64,000 nt of DNA from Legionella santicrucis (lineage in GTDB: Bacteria; Pseudomonadota; Gammaproteobacteria; Legionellales; Legionellaceae), in NCBI RefSeq assembly GCF_001468135.1, contig NZ_LNYU01000003.1, positions 1 through 64,000 on the forward strand. Direction: 5' to 3'. Each line of letters begins with the position of its first letter. The stretch's first letter is position 1. Shown here piece after piece: positions 1-9,350 of this stretch. The notes beneath the pieces were generated by a model. That model had not been told where the DNA came from. It saw only the letters and a program-made list of their open reading frames with translations, and ran no database searches. The translations under genes and the position numbers were made by a program.

Positions 1-43
1 TTTTGGCGGTAGCTTTGGTTAGAATATAAAGAGGATCAGTTCT

Positions 44-72
44 CCTAATAAACTTCTTTAAAGTTTATTAGG
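44..72. repeat. perfect hairpin over a stop codon
   Basis: Arms CCTAATAAACTT and AAGTTTATTAGG (12 bp, no mismatch) enclose the loop CTTTA. The TAG stop of the minus-strand gene lies inside the stem. No T-run follows on either strand, so it is not a classic intrinsic terminator. It may protect the mRNA 3' end. Confidence 0.6.
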
Positions 73-665
73 GGTGACCTATTACGAAATTTAGTAGGTA
101 AAGCTTCAGGATGAATATACCAGGTAACTAAAGCTAAACCATTCTCAGAGTTTTTTAATTGTTTCAATGCATAACTAGTGGATACTTTTTCACAATCAGA
201 TAAAAATTTCTTGACGTCAAGGTATGCAGGATTGGTCATTAATATAGTTTTTGAGTCATCATAAGGTGTATCAAAAATTGGATACATTTCTGGCGCTTGT
301 ACAAATAAAGCTCTTTCCAAAGAAGGTCTGCCATGTAAAAAACGATGAACGAATCCAGGTAAACCATGAATCTCATGATAGGCATCAGTTAAACACTTTG
401 CACCTATACCATTAATGTCGACTGCAGTGCAAGTTGCTACATTGTATTTAAGTCGTGTTTTTTCGCTTAAAATCAGTTCTTTTTTATTCCATGTATTTGT
501 AGTTCCTGGTCCAATAGGAGCCATATGTTGAGGGGAAAGAGTTGGATCATTTACTGATTGAAATGAATCCGCAGAAGAAGATGAAGGAGTTTCTTCATTG
601 TTAGTTAAGTTTTTTCTGAATATAGGTTTAATTGAAAAACTTTCAAATACGTATTTAGATAACAT
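45..665 (-). CDS. hypothetical protein, effector-like
   Basis: 206 aa with no family I recognise. The N-terminal third is low in complexity, with a Ser-rich stretch near residues 25-36 and a Pro/Gly/Thr segment near 45-57. The rest looks globular and soluble, with aromatic and proline-rich patches (HEIHGLPGFVHRFLHG near residues 96-111). There is no signal peptide and no membrane segment. The gene stands alone, with about 190 bp of AT-rich DNA separating it from the next gene on the same strand. Its setting near other Legionella-specific genes makes a secreted effector possible, but nothing in the sequence proves it. The stop codon lies inside a perfect hairpin. Confidence 0.6.
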   Translation of the reverse strand: MLSKYVFESFSIKPIFRKNLTNNEETPSSSSADSFQSVNDPTLSPQHMAPIGPGTTNTWNKKELILSEKTRLKYNVATCTAVDINGIGAKCLTDAYHEIHGLPGFVHRFLHGRPSLERALFVQAPEMYPIFDTPYDDSKTILMTNPAYLDVKKFLSDCEKVSTSYALKQLKNSENGLALVTWYIHPEALPTKFRNRSPLINFKEVY

Positions 666-854
666 ATAAATTATAAAAATGATTCATGGTGAGCAAATAT
701 TACACCATAAGTCTTAAAGTAAGCTTAAGTGACATAAAAACAAATAAATAAAAATTATTCTGTAAATTTGTGTTAAGAGAGAGGTGAATTTTTCAAAACG
801 AGGGTAGACCTCGAAGTAACGCTTATTGTCTTTCCCTAAATGTAGATTCAATGA

Positions 855-2177
855 TTATGAATCAGCGTATGTTTGAGTAAATTTATGAATTTCTGGAATG
901 ATAATATTGCGGAATTTTTTGCCATTGAATAATCCATAATGTCCAACCTCTTCAGCAAGAAAATATTTCTTCATGGAATCAGGCAAGTTTTTACATAAGC
1001 TGATTACAGATTTTGTTTGTCCAACCCCCGTTATATCATCTCGTTCGCCTTCAATAGCTAAGATGGCTGTTTTTTGTATGTCTTGTAAGCGTACATTATG
1101 GCCTCGAGATTTATAGCGGCCTGTTGTTAATAATTTTTCTTGGAAGACGGTATTAATCGTTTGCATGTAAAACTCAGCCGTCAAGTCCATAGTTGAAAAA
1201 TACTCAAGATAAAATTTAATGATTTTGAATGCGGCTTCTTTTTGATTTTCTGCATATCTGTCGACAGCTCTTTGTAAAGACTCCATATGTCGTTGCAAAT
1301 TCATACTCATAAAACCAGCAAGTTGCATAAATCCAGGGTATACAAGACGCATTGCTCCTGGAAAGCGAGAGGGAACGATGGAAATCACATTTTGCTGAAA
1401 CCAATCATCTCCTCGCGATGCAGCTAGATTATTTACTGTGGTAGGAGATTGGCTTGTATCAATTGGTCCACCTAGCAATATTGCTGTCCGTGGTAAGTTA
1501 GCTGAATGATTCGTGGACATTAATGCAACTGCAGCTAAAACAGGAACAGTGGGTTGGCAAACTGCCATTACATTTAAATTAGGTCCTAACAAATTAAAAT
1601 AGGAAATCATATATTCAATATAATCGTCCAAATCAAATGAACCTTCAATTAAGGGAACATCACGAGCATTTTTCCAATCGGTAATATATACATCATATAA
1701 AGGTAATAGGTTTATTACAGTATCACGGAGTAAAGTAGCATAATGTCCTGACATAGGAGCGACTACAAGCATTTTAGGTAAATTCAAATGCTCTGCATAC
1801 GCTTTTTTAAAACGAATCAGATTACAAAAGCTTTGCTTATCAATAATTTCCTCTTGAATGTCGTAATATTCATCGTCAATTTTAACTTGATTAATATCAA
1901 ATTTAGGCTTGTCATAAACGTTAGTAATCATATGAAAAATATAGGCATAACCTGATACTCGACGGTAATGACTCGATGTTGCTTCTAATATTTTACGAAA
2001 AGAGTCTTGTGTATCATCAGAGATGTAAGGGATTTTATAAGGCAAGTCAATATTATCGGAAACTCTACGAAAACGTCTTGCCAGATTTTCACAATAATCG
2101 GCATAAGGCTGCAGTAAACGCATATTAAAATCATAAATATTATAAAGATACCGATTATCAAGAGGATTAAAAAACAT
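855..2177 (-). CDS. phaZ: intracellular polyhydroxyalkanoate depolymerase
   Basis: 440 aa, the usual length for the intracellular PHB depolymerase family. The N-terminus (NPLDNRYLYNIYDFNMRLLQP) and the alpha/beta-hydrolase core are typical: KMLVVAPMSGHYATLLRDTV near residues 135-155, then DVYITDWKNARDVP, NVMAVCQPTVPVLAA (the nucleophile region, with Cys in the CQP motif), and a late catalytic-His region VGHYGLFNGKKFR. The family hydrolyses stored poly-3-hydroxybutyrate granules in the cytoplasm; Legionella uses PHB as an energy reserve late in growth. It is a single-gene unit on the minus strand. The start is the first ATG; the Shine-Dalgarno is weak. The family call is firm, the exact substrate is inferred. 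Confidence 0.85.
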   Translation of the reverse strand: MFFNPLDNRYLYNIYDFNMRLLQPYADYCENLARRFRRVSDNIDLPYKIPYISDDTQDSFRKILEATSSHYRRVSGYAYIFHMITNVYDKPKFDINQVKIDDEYYDIQEEIIDKQSFCNLIRFKKAYAEHLNLPKMLVVAPMSGHYATLLRDTVINLLPLYDVYITDWKNARDVPLIEGSFDLDDYIEYMISYFNLLGPNLNVMAVCQPTVPVLAAVALMSTNHSANLPRTAILLGGPIDTSQSPTTVNNLAASRGDDWFQQNVISIVPSRFPGAMRLVYPGFMQLAGFMSMNLQRHMESLQRAVDRYAENQKEAAFKIIKFYLEYFSTMDLTAEFYMQTINTVFQEKLLTTGRYKSRGHNVRLQDIQKTAILAIEGERDDITGVGQTKSVISLCKNLPDSMKKYFLAEEVGHYGLFNGKKFRNIIIPEIHKFTQTYADS

Positions 2178-2380
2178 TGCTTATCTCGCAAGCATCAGGA
2201 TATTAAATTAATATACTTAAAACGATAAAATAGCAATATTCCCATTTAAATATTATGTTTATGACCATAGAGAGCTAGAGATTTGAAAAATACCAAGGAG
2301 TTCTTATTATATTCAGGAGTAACTATTTTATTTGTATAAAATAAGATGATAGTATTTCTTTTTTAATTAAATAGGCTGTA

Positions 2381-2911
2381 ATGATGTCAAGATTTCCAAA
2401 TAAAACCCCCTATGAGCTTCGTCAATATTTTAAAAAATTGAGCTTAGATCAATTGATCGAACAAAATCATTTTTATGGTCTGCATTTTGAGAATTTAGAA
2501 GACCAAATTGATAAATGCAATCAGACTTTAGTAGCCGAATCTAAACATCGACACACATTACAAGAACAAAAAAATAATCATGATCTCACTTATGATTCGG
2601 TGGTATTGAGCGAGCAGGAGTTTAGGCTCAGTCTTGAATCCTTAAATGACATCACTGATCCTTCAGAACGATTTCTTGCAAGAAAATCGATTGGTGTATC
2701 TCCAATGGAAGTTTATAATCAAGAGTCATTATGCTTTATAACCCCTATACATCAATCAGATTTAATGATTGAACATTTGACAAAGAGTCTTGGAGATTTA
2801 ACAAAAAAGAAATCAGGAGCTATTTCTGAATTAAAAATTCTTAATAGTATTATTCGAGAGAAAGAACAGTTAATCAGTGTACCTCAAATAGTTCAAGGAT
2901 ACTCAAAATAA
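2381..2911 (+). CDS. hypothetical coiled-coil protein
   Basis: 176 aa, soluble, no recognised domain. The sequence is rich in Glu, Gln, Lys and Leu. Residues about 35-75 (ENLEDQIDKCNQTLVAES onward) and 125-165 (a Leu/Lys/Glu pattern ending in IREKEQ) look like two helical coiled-coil stretches around a central loop. Two ATGs stand in tandem (2381 and 2384), and either could be the start. It converges on the FUSC gene to its right and ends 18 bp before that gene's stop. The two share a long bidirectional hairpin. A Legionella-specific regulator or effector is possible, but no function can be named. Confidence 0.6.
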   Translation: MMSRFPNKTPYELRQYFKKLSLDQLIEQNHFYGLHFENLEDQIDKCNQTLVAESKHRHTLQEQKNNHDLTYDSVVLSEQEFRLSLESLNDITDPSERFLARKSIGVSPMEVYNQESLCFITPIHQSDLMIEHLTKSLGDLTKKKSGAISELKILNSIIREKEQLISVPQIVQGYSK

Positions 2912-2916
2912 CTGAC

Positions 2917-2952
2917 AAAATAATTTTATTTAGGCATAAATAAAATTATTTT
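2917..2952. terminator. bidirectional terminator hairpin
   Basis: A perfect 16-bp stem (arm AAAATAATTTTATTTA) with loop GGCA lies between two converging genes. The arms supply A/T-rich flanks on both strands. The stop codon of the FUSC gene is inside the stem. Confidence 0.75.
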
Positions 2953-3805
2953 TTGCCTTATTCATTAAAATATTAAATCGTTGTAAATGTTTCTGAGTCG
3001 TTGCTGGAGAATGTAACACAAACTCAGAAACACATAATGCAAAAAGTACTCTTCGTATTTCCCAAATTGTTTCTTGAAAAGCATCGATTCGCTTTATAGT
3101 TTGTGAACTTACTTTTGTTTCCAATTTTAAATTTTGTGAACTAACGACTATAGGTGAGCAGGTTTTTATAACTTGGGTGCGTAATTTTGCGACAAAAATA
3201 GAAGAGTTAATTCTTTGGGACCTGGTTTGGGTGATTTGTTGCACCACATCATTAAAAAAATTGTAAACCATCATCTGATGAAATAAATAAAGTTTTTGGG
3301 AATAGTGATAGGTCTGAAATAAAAAGTAATCGCCAATTAAAACTATAGAAACACCAAGTAAGGTACATATTCCCCGATTTAACATCATCACAAATGGACC
3401 TTCAGGAGAGTTCATTTCAGTAGTTTGAGCTAATAAGAAGAACACAATAATGGTCATAAAAAAAACACTAATATCATAGCGATTTGTGTTAATTGAGGAC
3501 ACAGAAAATCCAATAATTGCTACGATGAAGATAACGGGGATTAATCGATAATTAAATTGTGTTAAATAAAGTAATGGGATTAGAATCAATAAGGCAGAAA
3601 AAGTGCCACCTATGCGAAAAATAGCTCTTTTAACAATTAAACCTGGCTCAATTCCAGCGCTGATGACGATGACAGTGAGCAAAACCCACCATTTATGAGG
3701 AATGTTCGAAAACAAGTAAATCAACATGGCAGCCATAAACATGATTGCTAAGTGAACAAATCGTGCATAATCAAGCTTTCTTTTTAACGCATTTTGAGTA
3801 AGCAT
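2930..3805 (-). CDS. FUSC-family transporter, second half
   Basis: 291 aa. About six hydrophobic segments fill residues 15-165 (AIMFMAAMLIYLFSNIPHKWW, then VLLTVIVISAG, ALLILIPLLYL, IIGFSV, FFMTIIVFFLLAQ, LLGVSIVLIGDYFLF). A soluble helical tail of about 120 residues follows. This is half of the usual FUSC/AaeB inner-membrane exporter, which has two such TM-plus-cytoplasmic units in one chain. Here the partner half is the preceding gene, overlapped by 22 nt. With the adaptor and outer-membrane genes upstream it should form a tripartite efflux pump, perhaps for aromatic acids as in AaeAB; the substrate is inferred. Confidence 0.75.
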   Translation of the reverse strand: MLTQNALKRKLDYARFVHLAIMFMAAMLIYLFSNIPHKWWVLLTVIVISAGIEPGLIVKRAIFRIGGTFSALLILIPLLYLTQFNYRLIPVIFIVAIIGFSVSSINTNRYDISVFFMTIIVFFLLAQTTEMNSPEGPFVMMLNRGICTLLGVSIVLIGDYFLFQTYHYSQKLYLFHQMMVYNFFNDVVQQITQTRSQRINSSIFVAKLRTQVIKTCSPIVVSSQNLKLETKVSSQTIKRIDAFQETIWEIRRVLFALCVSEFVLHSPATTQKHLQRFNILMNKAKNNFIYA

Positions 3806-4716
3806 AATTTATTCCAGCTACTAAATGATTGTTTCAGGCAAAGGGCAACATGATGTTGTAGTTTTGTTTTAGGCTCTATAGGAAGCTGGGGCAAGCCGCA
3901 TTGAGAATAAGTATGCATTTGCAGCCTAAGCCAGAGTAAGTTATTTTTAATTCCATACCAAAATGCTTCATTCATGGTTTCATAATAAAGATTATCTAAA
4001 GAATGTTGGATATTGCGAATGTTTACTGAGATACGATAGGCAGGGATCATATATTTCTTTGGGAGCATTTTTGTGTAATTTCTAACTACACCCAAATGCA
4101 TAATCTCTTCCCAAGTCGGTTTCTTATCATTTTTATTGATGGTGTAATCGATATCTTTTTCAAGGTATTGAATGAATTTTTGCAGTGCTTTGTTCCAGAC
4201 GATTAAATACATATTCGGAAAAATTCTTAAACAAATGAAAATAAAAGTCATTGATAATGTAATGGATGAAATAAAGCCATATGCCACTTCAAGATTCGCA
4301 GGAGGGTCAATACTTAAAACGAGAGCGCCTGATGAAATAAGTAACATCGTTAAATTTTTTAGAGTGTAAAAATACTTTAGTACACAAAAGTAAGTGATTG
4401 AAAGAACAAAAACGGAAAAAAAGAAAAAAATTACTCGAAAAGGATAAACGAGATAGAATGTAATACTGATGAGAATTACCCCTATGGTAATAAAAATCAG
4501 TAATTGCTCTTTTTCTTTAAAAGTAGGAAGTACAGGCGCTTCATAAAGTGATGCTAAAAGAAAGGGTATAAAAAAAGCAATAAAGCTGACAGGTTGAAAT
4601 AACCAATAAACATATACTTCTACAGTTGCTATAAAAAGACATTTATAAAGTGTAATGCGTTGAAGAGCATAAGGATCAACTTCATCAAGCCATTGTTTAA
4701 ACTTTAATATAGACAT
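3784..4716 (-). CDS. FUSC-family transporter, first half
   Basis: 310 aa from the ATG at 4716 (MSILKFKQWLDEVDPYALQR). A longer reading to 4824 would run deep into the adaptor gene and adds an unlikely N-terminus; the chosen start overlaps the adaptor stop by 20 nt, as in coupled genes. The first residues match the short amphipathic N-terminus of FUSC proteins, then about six TM segments follow up to residue about 180, then a cytoplasmic helical domain. It pairs with the next gene to rebuild one full FUSC transporter. No internal damage is visible, so I read it as a natural split and not as a frameshifted pseudogene. Confidence 0.75.
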   Translation of the reverse strand: MSILKFKQWLDEVDPYALQRITLYKCLFIATVEVYVYWLFQPVSFIAFFIPFLLASLYEAPVLPTFKEKEQLLIFITIGVILISITFYLVYPFRVIFFFFSVFVLSITYFCVLKYFYTLKNLTMLLISSGALVLSIDPPANLEVAYGFISSITLSMTFIFICLRIFPNMYLIVWNKALQKFIQYLEKDIDYTINKNDKKPTWEEIMHLGVVRNYTKMLPKKYMIPAYRISVNIRNIQHSLDNLYYETMNEAFWYGIKNNLLWLRLQMHTYSQCGLPQLPIEPKTKLQHHVALCLKQSFSSWNKLCLLKMR

Positions 4717-5725
4717 AAGCGCTGGTTCCAACACGAAGTGGATAATGAGGATCAGGATCAGTGATTCGAATAATGACAGGGAGTCGTTGCGGTAATAAAA
4801 TCCATTGATTTTCATTAATAACATTTTGTAATTGAGTTCGATTGTCTACTAATTGCCGATTAGCAGACCAATAATCGGACTCCACTACACCATGAAACAT
4901 TTTTCTACTTAGATACATTCTGGGAAATATTAGAACTTTTGAACCCTTACGTACATCACGTAAATCTGTTTCATTAAAATTTGCCTGTATGTAGACATTA
5001 TCAGTATCTACTAACGAAAAAAGTGGTTGATTGATATTCACTGGTGTCCCAATCGTGAAGAATAAATTTTGGATAATTCCATTTCCTTGTGCATAGACAT
5101 CCGTCAACTCTAAATTGACTTTTGCATTTTTTAATCGTGCATCAATGGATTTAATGTCGTTTGCTTGTGCTTTTATTTGATTTTTATCAATTTCTAATTG
5201 TTTTAAAGCAGCTTGCCATTTGTCTTTTGCTGCTTGTGTTTCTTGTTGGGAATTTTGGAGAGTCATTAAGGAGATAGATTTTATTCTATAACCTTCACGG
5301 TATTTTTGATCATCTTGATTGAGTTTAATATAATTTCTTTGTTCGTTTTCACTGAGCTTGAGATCACGATCATAAGTTGTTTCTAATACTGCTAATTGTG
5401 CTTGAGCACTGGCTAAATCTGCAGTAAGTTGCTCCACTGCATAGATATAAGGTTTTTGAAACACGGTAAAAAGTTTTTGTCCTTTTTTAACAACATCGCC
5501 ATTTTGGACGTAAAGATCAGTAATATAACCGTTAGTAAGAGCGGCAACGGGTCGTACATTATTAACAACAAATGCATTATCGGTGAAAGGAAATAAATAA
5601 GAAAAAATATAAACAACAGTCGTTAAAATACCTATAAAAATAATTGTATTAACTAAGGTAATCGAATGTTTTAAGCGAGTATAGTTTTTTTTAATTTTTG
5701 TACGAAATTGAATAAAATTTTTCAT
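4697..5725 (-). CDS. HlyD/EmrA-type membrane fusion protein
   Basis: 342 aa periplasmic adaptor of a tripartite efflux pump. One N-terminal TM helix lies near residues 20-45 (TLVNTIIFIGILTTVVYIFS). Next comes a split biotinyl-lipoyl domain (NNVRPVAALTNGYITDLYVQNGDVVKKGQKLF near 55-88), then a long Gln/Ala-rich alpha-hairpin (90-200), then the second lipoyl half and a beta-barrel (VDTDNVYIQANFNETDLRDVRKGSKV). This matches AaeA/EmrA. It lies between the outer-membrane gene (61-bp gap upstream) and the two FUSC halves (overlap downstream), so it should link the inner and outer membrane parts. Confidence 0.88.
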   Translation of the reverse strand: MKNFIQFRTKIKKNYTRLKHSITLVNTIIFIGILTTVVYIFSYLFPFTDNAFVVNNVRPVAALTNGYITDLYVQNGDVVKKGQKLFTVFQKPYIYAVEQLTADLASAQAQLAVLETTYDRDLKLSENEQRNYIKLNQDDQKYREGYRIKSISLMTLQNSQQETQAAKDKWQAALKQLEIDKNQIKAQANDIKSIDARLKNAKVNLELTDVYAQGNGIIQNLFFTIGTPVNINQPLFSLVDTDNVYIQANFNETDLRDVRKGSKVLIFPRMYLSRKMFHGVVESDYWSANRQLVDNRTQLQNVINENQWILLPQRLPVIIRITDPDPHYPLRVGTSAYVYIKV

Positions 5726-5786
5726 AAAAACAAATTAGTTTAAATTTTTCATCCCCTCAAAAGAGGAGTCCCAAACTTCACGATTA

Positions 5787-7145
5787 TCATTCTTCCTGCA
5801 CTTTTTGGGGCTTTAGATGATAGGCATAACCTCCAGCCAAATCCTGATATAAAGCTACTAAAGACAGTGCAAGTTCTAATTTGGCCTGATTAGTTGAAAG
5901 CGCCAAGTTATCCAAATATATCCTACTTTGTAATAAATCTTTATAAGAAATTAATCCTGTTTTTAATAATCCTTGCTGCAATTTATACTTGCGACGATAA
6001 TCTTCTTCCGCATGTAAATAAGCGGTAAACTGTTCATTCATTCGTTTATTTGCCGAATAACCAGTATCTACTTCTTTTAAAATGCGTTTTACTGTTTTAT
6101 CAAATTCAGCAATTTTTGCATGATAGGCGCCTTTGCTTGCGGCGATATTTCCTAAAACACTTGGCGCTATTGTCCAATTTACATAACTGTCCACTACTTG
6201 TGCAAAAGAATTTTGAGGTAAGTTTACTTCACCAAGAAAATCATCTAATTGTAAGGCTGGAAAAAAATTACTGTAAGCAACAGATATCTTTATGCGCGAT
6301 GCTTTTAACGCATATTCAGCCATTTTCATATCAGGTCGATTATTTAAAACGGTGGCTGGTAAGCTACCCGGTTTAAAACGTGTAAAATCTAATGCGGCAA
6401 AATTATTTTTATTTTTTACTCTTCCGGGAATTTCGTTAATTAAAAAGCGAAGTGCATTTTCACTAAATACAATATTATGCAAAATGGGTTTTATTTGTGC
6501 CGCAATTATTTGTTCATCAGATTGCAGCTGAGCTAAATCAATTTCATTAACTAAACCAATCTTGATATCTTGTTGGCTCAATGCAATCAAGGATTTTAAA
6601 TCTTTATCAAGTTGCTGCAGTAATCTTAATTGTTCCATTTGGGCGATTAAAGTGAAATACGAGGAGGTAATTTGGCCAATTAAGGCTAAACGCACCCCAT
6701 CAACAGCGGCTTGATATACTTGTACATTATAAGTGGCCTGCTTTTGCTGGGTATAAAGTTGCATAATATTTAAAACATAGTAAGGCCATGCGCCATAAAA
6801 TGCGCCTGGAGCACCTAAGGCAGGGTTAGTGGAGTAACCAGCAAATAATTTTAAGGTTGGAATCCAGCTGAGCTTGATTTGCTGTAGTTCTCCTTGAGCT
6901 TGTTGTACATTTCCTATGGCGATATGAATATCCATATTATTTTTTAAGCCCGTTTCAATTAATTGATTCAATTCTAAATCATGAAACTGTTGCCACCAAG
7001 CGGTATAAGGTAGGTTATTTATTGGTTTATATGCTTTGGTACTGGAAGGAAACTTTTTAAGTGGTGTCGAGATGTGTTCAACATTTCTCTGGCAGCCTGC
7101 TACTATTTCAATCAATAGTATTAAGATGAAAATCCTTCTTAGCAT
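5787..7145 (-). CDS. outer-membrane efflux lipoprotein, NodT/TolC family
   Basis: 452 aa. The N-terminus is a lipoprotein signal with lipobox VAGC (Cys18), so the mature protein should be lipid-anchored. The motif NLPYTAWWQQFHDLELNQLIETGLKNN is the classic start of RND-type outer-membrane factors (NodT, OprM), and two internal helical repeats follow, with a second NRPDMKMAEYALKASRIKI at about residue 270. It forms the outer-membrane channel of the pump. It is the first gene of the operon with the HlyD adaptor and the two FUSC genes. An Lrp-type regulator, transcribed the same way, sits about 130 bp upstream. Confidence 0.88.
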   Translation of the reverse strand: MLRRIFILILLIEIVAGCQRNVEHISTPLKKFPSSTKAYKPINNLPYTAWWQQFHDLELNQLIETGLKNNMDIHIAIGNVQQAQGELQQIKLSWIPTLKLFAGYSTNPALGAPGAFYGAWPYYVLNIMQLYTQQKQATYNVQVYQAAVDGVRLALIGQITSSYFTLIAQMEQLRLLQQLDKDLKSLIALSQQDIKIGLVNEIDLAQLQSDEQIIAAQIKPILHNIVFSENALRFLINEIPGRVKNKNNFAALDFTRFKPGSLPATVLNNRPDMKMAEYALKASRIKISVAYSNFFPALQLDDFLGEVNLPQNSFAQVVDSYVNWTIAPSVLGNIAASKGAYHAKIAEFDKTVKRILKEVDTGYSANKRMNEQFTAYLHAEEDYRRKYKLQQGLLKTGLISYKDLLQSRIYLDNLALSTNQAKLELALSLVALYQDLAGGYAYHLKPQKVQEE

Positions 7146-7276
7146 GAATAATTCATTATTTGTACATTATTTTTGATATTGTAAATTATTACAGGTGGAG
7201 AAGACTATATTTATTCCTATTTATTGAAACGCTTGTTTATCCTGGTTGCTGGTTTTGTTTAGTTTATAAAAGTTTT

Positions 7277-7750
7277 TTAATCAAGATGATTCAGGGGTAG
7301 GGACGTTGTTTCGCAAATTGTTCTTAATATAAAACTTGATTGAACGCTTGATACACCATTGATACGAGTTAGTTTATCTAATAAAAATGTTTGGTAAGCA
7401 TTAAGATCCGGTACAATGACTTTTAATAAATAATCTGCGGATTGCCCAGTAATCATATAACATTGAATCACCTCAGGAAGATAGCGAATCTCTTCTTCGA
7501 AATGGCTCATTACTGTAGGTTGATGATTATCTAATCCAACTAAAACAATCACTGATAATTTTAAGCCTATTTTTTCTGGATCAAGAAGAGCTACTTCTTT
7601 TTTAATATAGCCATGATCCTCAAGTAGCTTGACTCTGCGAAGACAAGGAGAAGGGGATAATGCAACCATGTCTGCTAATTCTTGATTGTTGATTTTGCAA
7701 TTTGATTGAAGAATATCAAGTATCTTTTTATCAATACGATCCATAAGCAA
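7277..7750 (-). CDS. Lrp/AsnC-family transcriptional regulator
   Basis: 157 aa, normal length. The N-terminal winged HTH is clear (MDRIDKKILDILQSNCKINNQELADMVALSPSPCLRRVKLLEDHGYI, residues 3-50), followed by the RAM/AsnC ligand domain (VALLDPEKIGLKLSVIVLVG, and GQSADYLLKVIVPDLNAYQTF). These proteins form octamers and bind amino acids. Two ATGs are possible, 7750 and 7744. It diverges from the MFS gene, and an AT-rich palindrome lies between them, so it likely regulates itself and the transporter. The efflux operon lies downstream in the same direction and may also be a target. Confidence 0.9.
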   Translation of the reverse strand: MLMDRIDKKILDILQSNCKINNQELADMVALSPSPCLRRVKLLEDHGYIKKEVALLDPEKIGLKLSVIVLVGLDNHQPTVMSHFEEEIRYLPEVIQCYMITGQSADYLLKVIVPDLNAYQTFLLDKLTRINGVSSVQSSFILRTICETTSLPLNHLD

Positions 7751-7784
7751 TGAAAATAATATAAATAATTAACATTATAGAATA

Positions 7785-7816
7785 TTATTTCAATAAATAA
7801 TATTTATTTGAAATAA
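7785..7816. promoter_or_regulatory. AT-rich palindrome, candidate Lrp-type operator
   Basis: TTATTTCAATAAATA faces TATTTATTTGAAATAA around a single A; the arms match except for one extra T in the right arm. It lies in the 195-bp divergent gap between the regulator and the MFS gene. Lrp proteins favour such AT-rich dyads, but binding is inferred. Confidence 0.5.
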
Positions 7817-7945
7817 AAATTCAAAAATAATAATTTCAAAACATAATTTTGCAATTTAATTTCAAAGGATTTGAATTAAAATATGTTAATGATGTTTAAT
7901 TGTTCATCATGAACATAAAATACTGTTTTCTTATTTGAGGATATT

Positions 7946-9184
7946 ATGTCTGCTTCACGTGTTGTTGCCTGGTTTGTTTGGGTTGTTGCCTCGATTTTTT
8001 ATGCTTATCAATATGTCTTAAGAGTTATGCCCAACATTATGATGGATAATATTACCTCTCAATTCCACATTGATGCGACAGTATTTGGACAATTTTCTGG
8101 TATCTATTATTTAGGTTATTCTTTAATGCATTTACCTATTGGCATTATGCTCGATAGATTTGGCCCCAAAAGAGTGATGACAGTATGTATTTTGCTTCCT
8201 GTGATTGGTTTGTTACCGCTTATTTTTGCGGACAATTGGATTTATCCACTTATAGGTAGGGCTTTGATCGGTATAGGGTCTTCTGCTGCGATTTTGGGCA
8301 CATTTAAAATAATAAGAATGTCGTTTAAAGAACAATATTTTTCACGCATGCTTAGCTTTTCAGTCATGATTGGTCTAATCGGTGCTGTCTATGGAGGGGG
8401 GCCTGTAAGCTATCTCTCTCATACATTGGGTTATAAAGTGGTTGTTGAAATTTTTATTGCTCTAGGGTTAATACTTGCATGTATTACTTATTTGATTGTC
8501 CCAGAAGAAAAACCAACCTACCATTGTTCGGTATTTGCTAATGTAAAAACCGTTTTTTCTAATAAAAAAGTCATGCTACTTTGTTTTTTTTCGGGTTTAA
8601 TGCTTGGACCTTTAGAGGGATTTTCGGATGTATGGGGTTCAGGTTTTTTAAAACAGGTATATGGTTTAGAGCCTTCGGTTGCTAATTATTTGCCTTCAAT
8701 GATTTTCATAGGTATGTGCTTTGGTTCACCTGTGTTAAGTTTGATTGCAGAAAAAACGGGATATTATCTAGGTACAATCATTACTGCAGGAATAACCATG
8801 TGTTTGGTTTTTGTTGCGCTTGTTACAGGTATGTTAACTGTATCAAGTATAACGGTATGCTTTATATTAGTGGGTATGTGTTGTGCTTATCAGATTTTGG
8901 CTATTTATAAAGTGTCTACTTATGTTCCTGATAATCTTGCTGGTTTGACTACTGCTATTGCTAATATGATCATTATGATTTTTGGCTATGGTTTTCATAC
9001 GGTTATTGGAATTGTTATTAATGCCCATGGCGGGATTCGTGATGCAAATGCTTTTATTTACGGAATAGGTGTTATTCCAATAACATTGGCTCTAGGTTTC
9101 ACAGGAATATTTTTCTTGGCTTATCAGGACAAATTGGGAGCGAGAACAACGCCAGAGATAAAAAAACGTCTCAGCGAAGCTTAA
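7946..9184 (+). CDS. MFS transporter
   Basis: 412 aa with 12 predicted TM helices. The loop 2-3 signature of the major facilitator superfamily is present as GIMLDRFGPKRVM (about residues 66-78), and motif-like GRALIGIGSSAAILG follows. The family covers many solutes, and the sequence does not tell which. The start is well placed behind TTGAGGATATT. It diverges from an Lrp/AsnC regulator, which often senses amino acids, so an amino-acid or related metabolite substrate is plausible. Legionella has many such carriers for nutrient uptake inside host cells. The superfamily call is firm, the substrate unknown. Confidence 0.88.
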   Translation: MSASRVVAWFVWVVASIFYAYQYVLRVMPNIMMDNITSQFHIDATVFGQFSGIYYLGYSLMHLPIGIMLDRFGPKRVMTVCILLPVIGLLPLIFADNWIYPLIGRALIGIGSSAAILGTFKIIRMSFKEQYFSRMLSFSVMIGLIGAVYGGGPVSYLSHTLGYKVVVEIFIALGLILACITYLIVPEEKPTYHCSVFANVKTVFSNKKVMLLCFFSGLMLGPLEGFSDVWGSGFLKQVYGLEPSVANYLPSMIFIGMCFGSPVLSLIAEKTGYYLGTIITAGITMCLVFVALVTGMLTVSSITVCFILVGMCCAYQILAIYKVSTYVPDNLAGLTTAIANMIIMIFGYGFHTVIGIVINAHGGIRDANAFIYGIGVIPITLALGFTGIFFLAYQDKLGARTTPEIKKRLSEA

Positions 9185-9350
9185 ATTAATTTTAATTAAA
9201 ATAAATAATCTTCATATAGATATGTGATTTTTTAGATATTGATTTATTATGATTTAGCAGGATTTTTTAAGTTGAAAGATGACAAAGCTTGTCTTAATAA
9301 GTTATTATTAAACATGTTATCGACATGTTGTAGTTGTATCCCCAAGTTAT

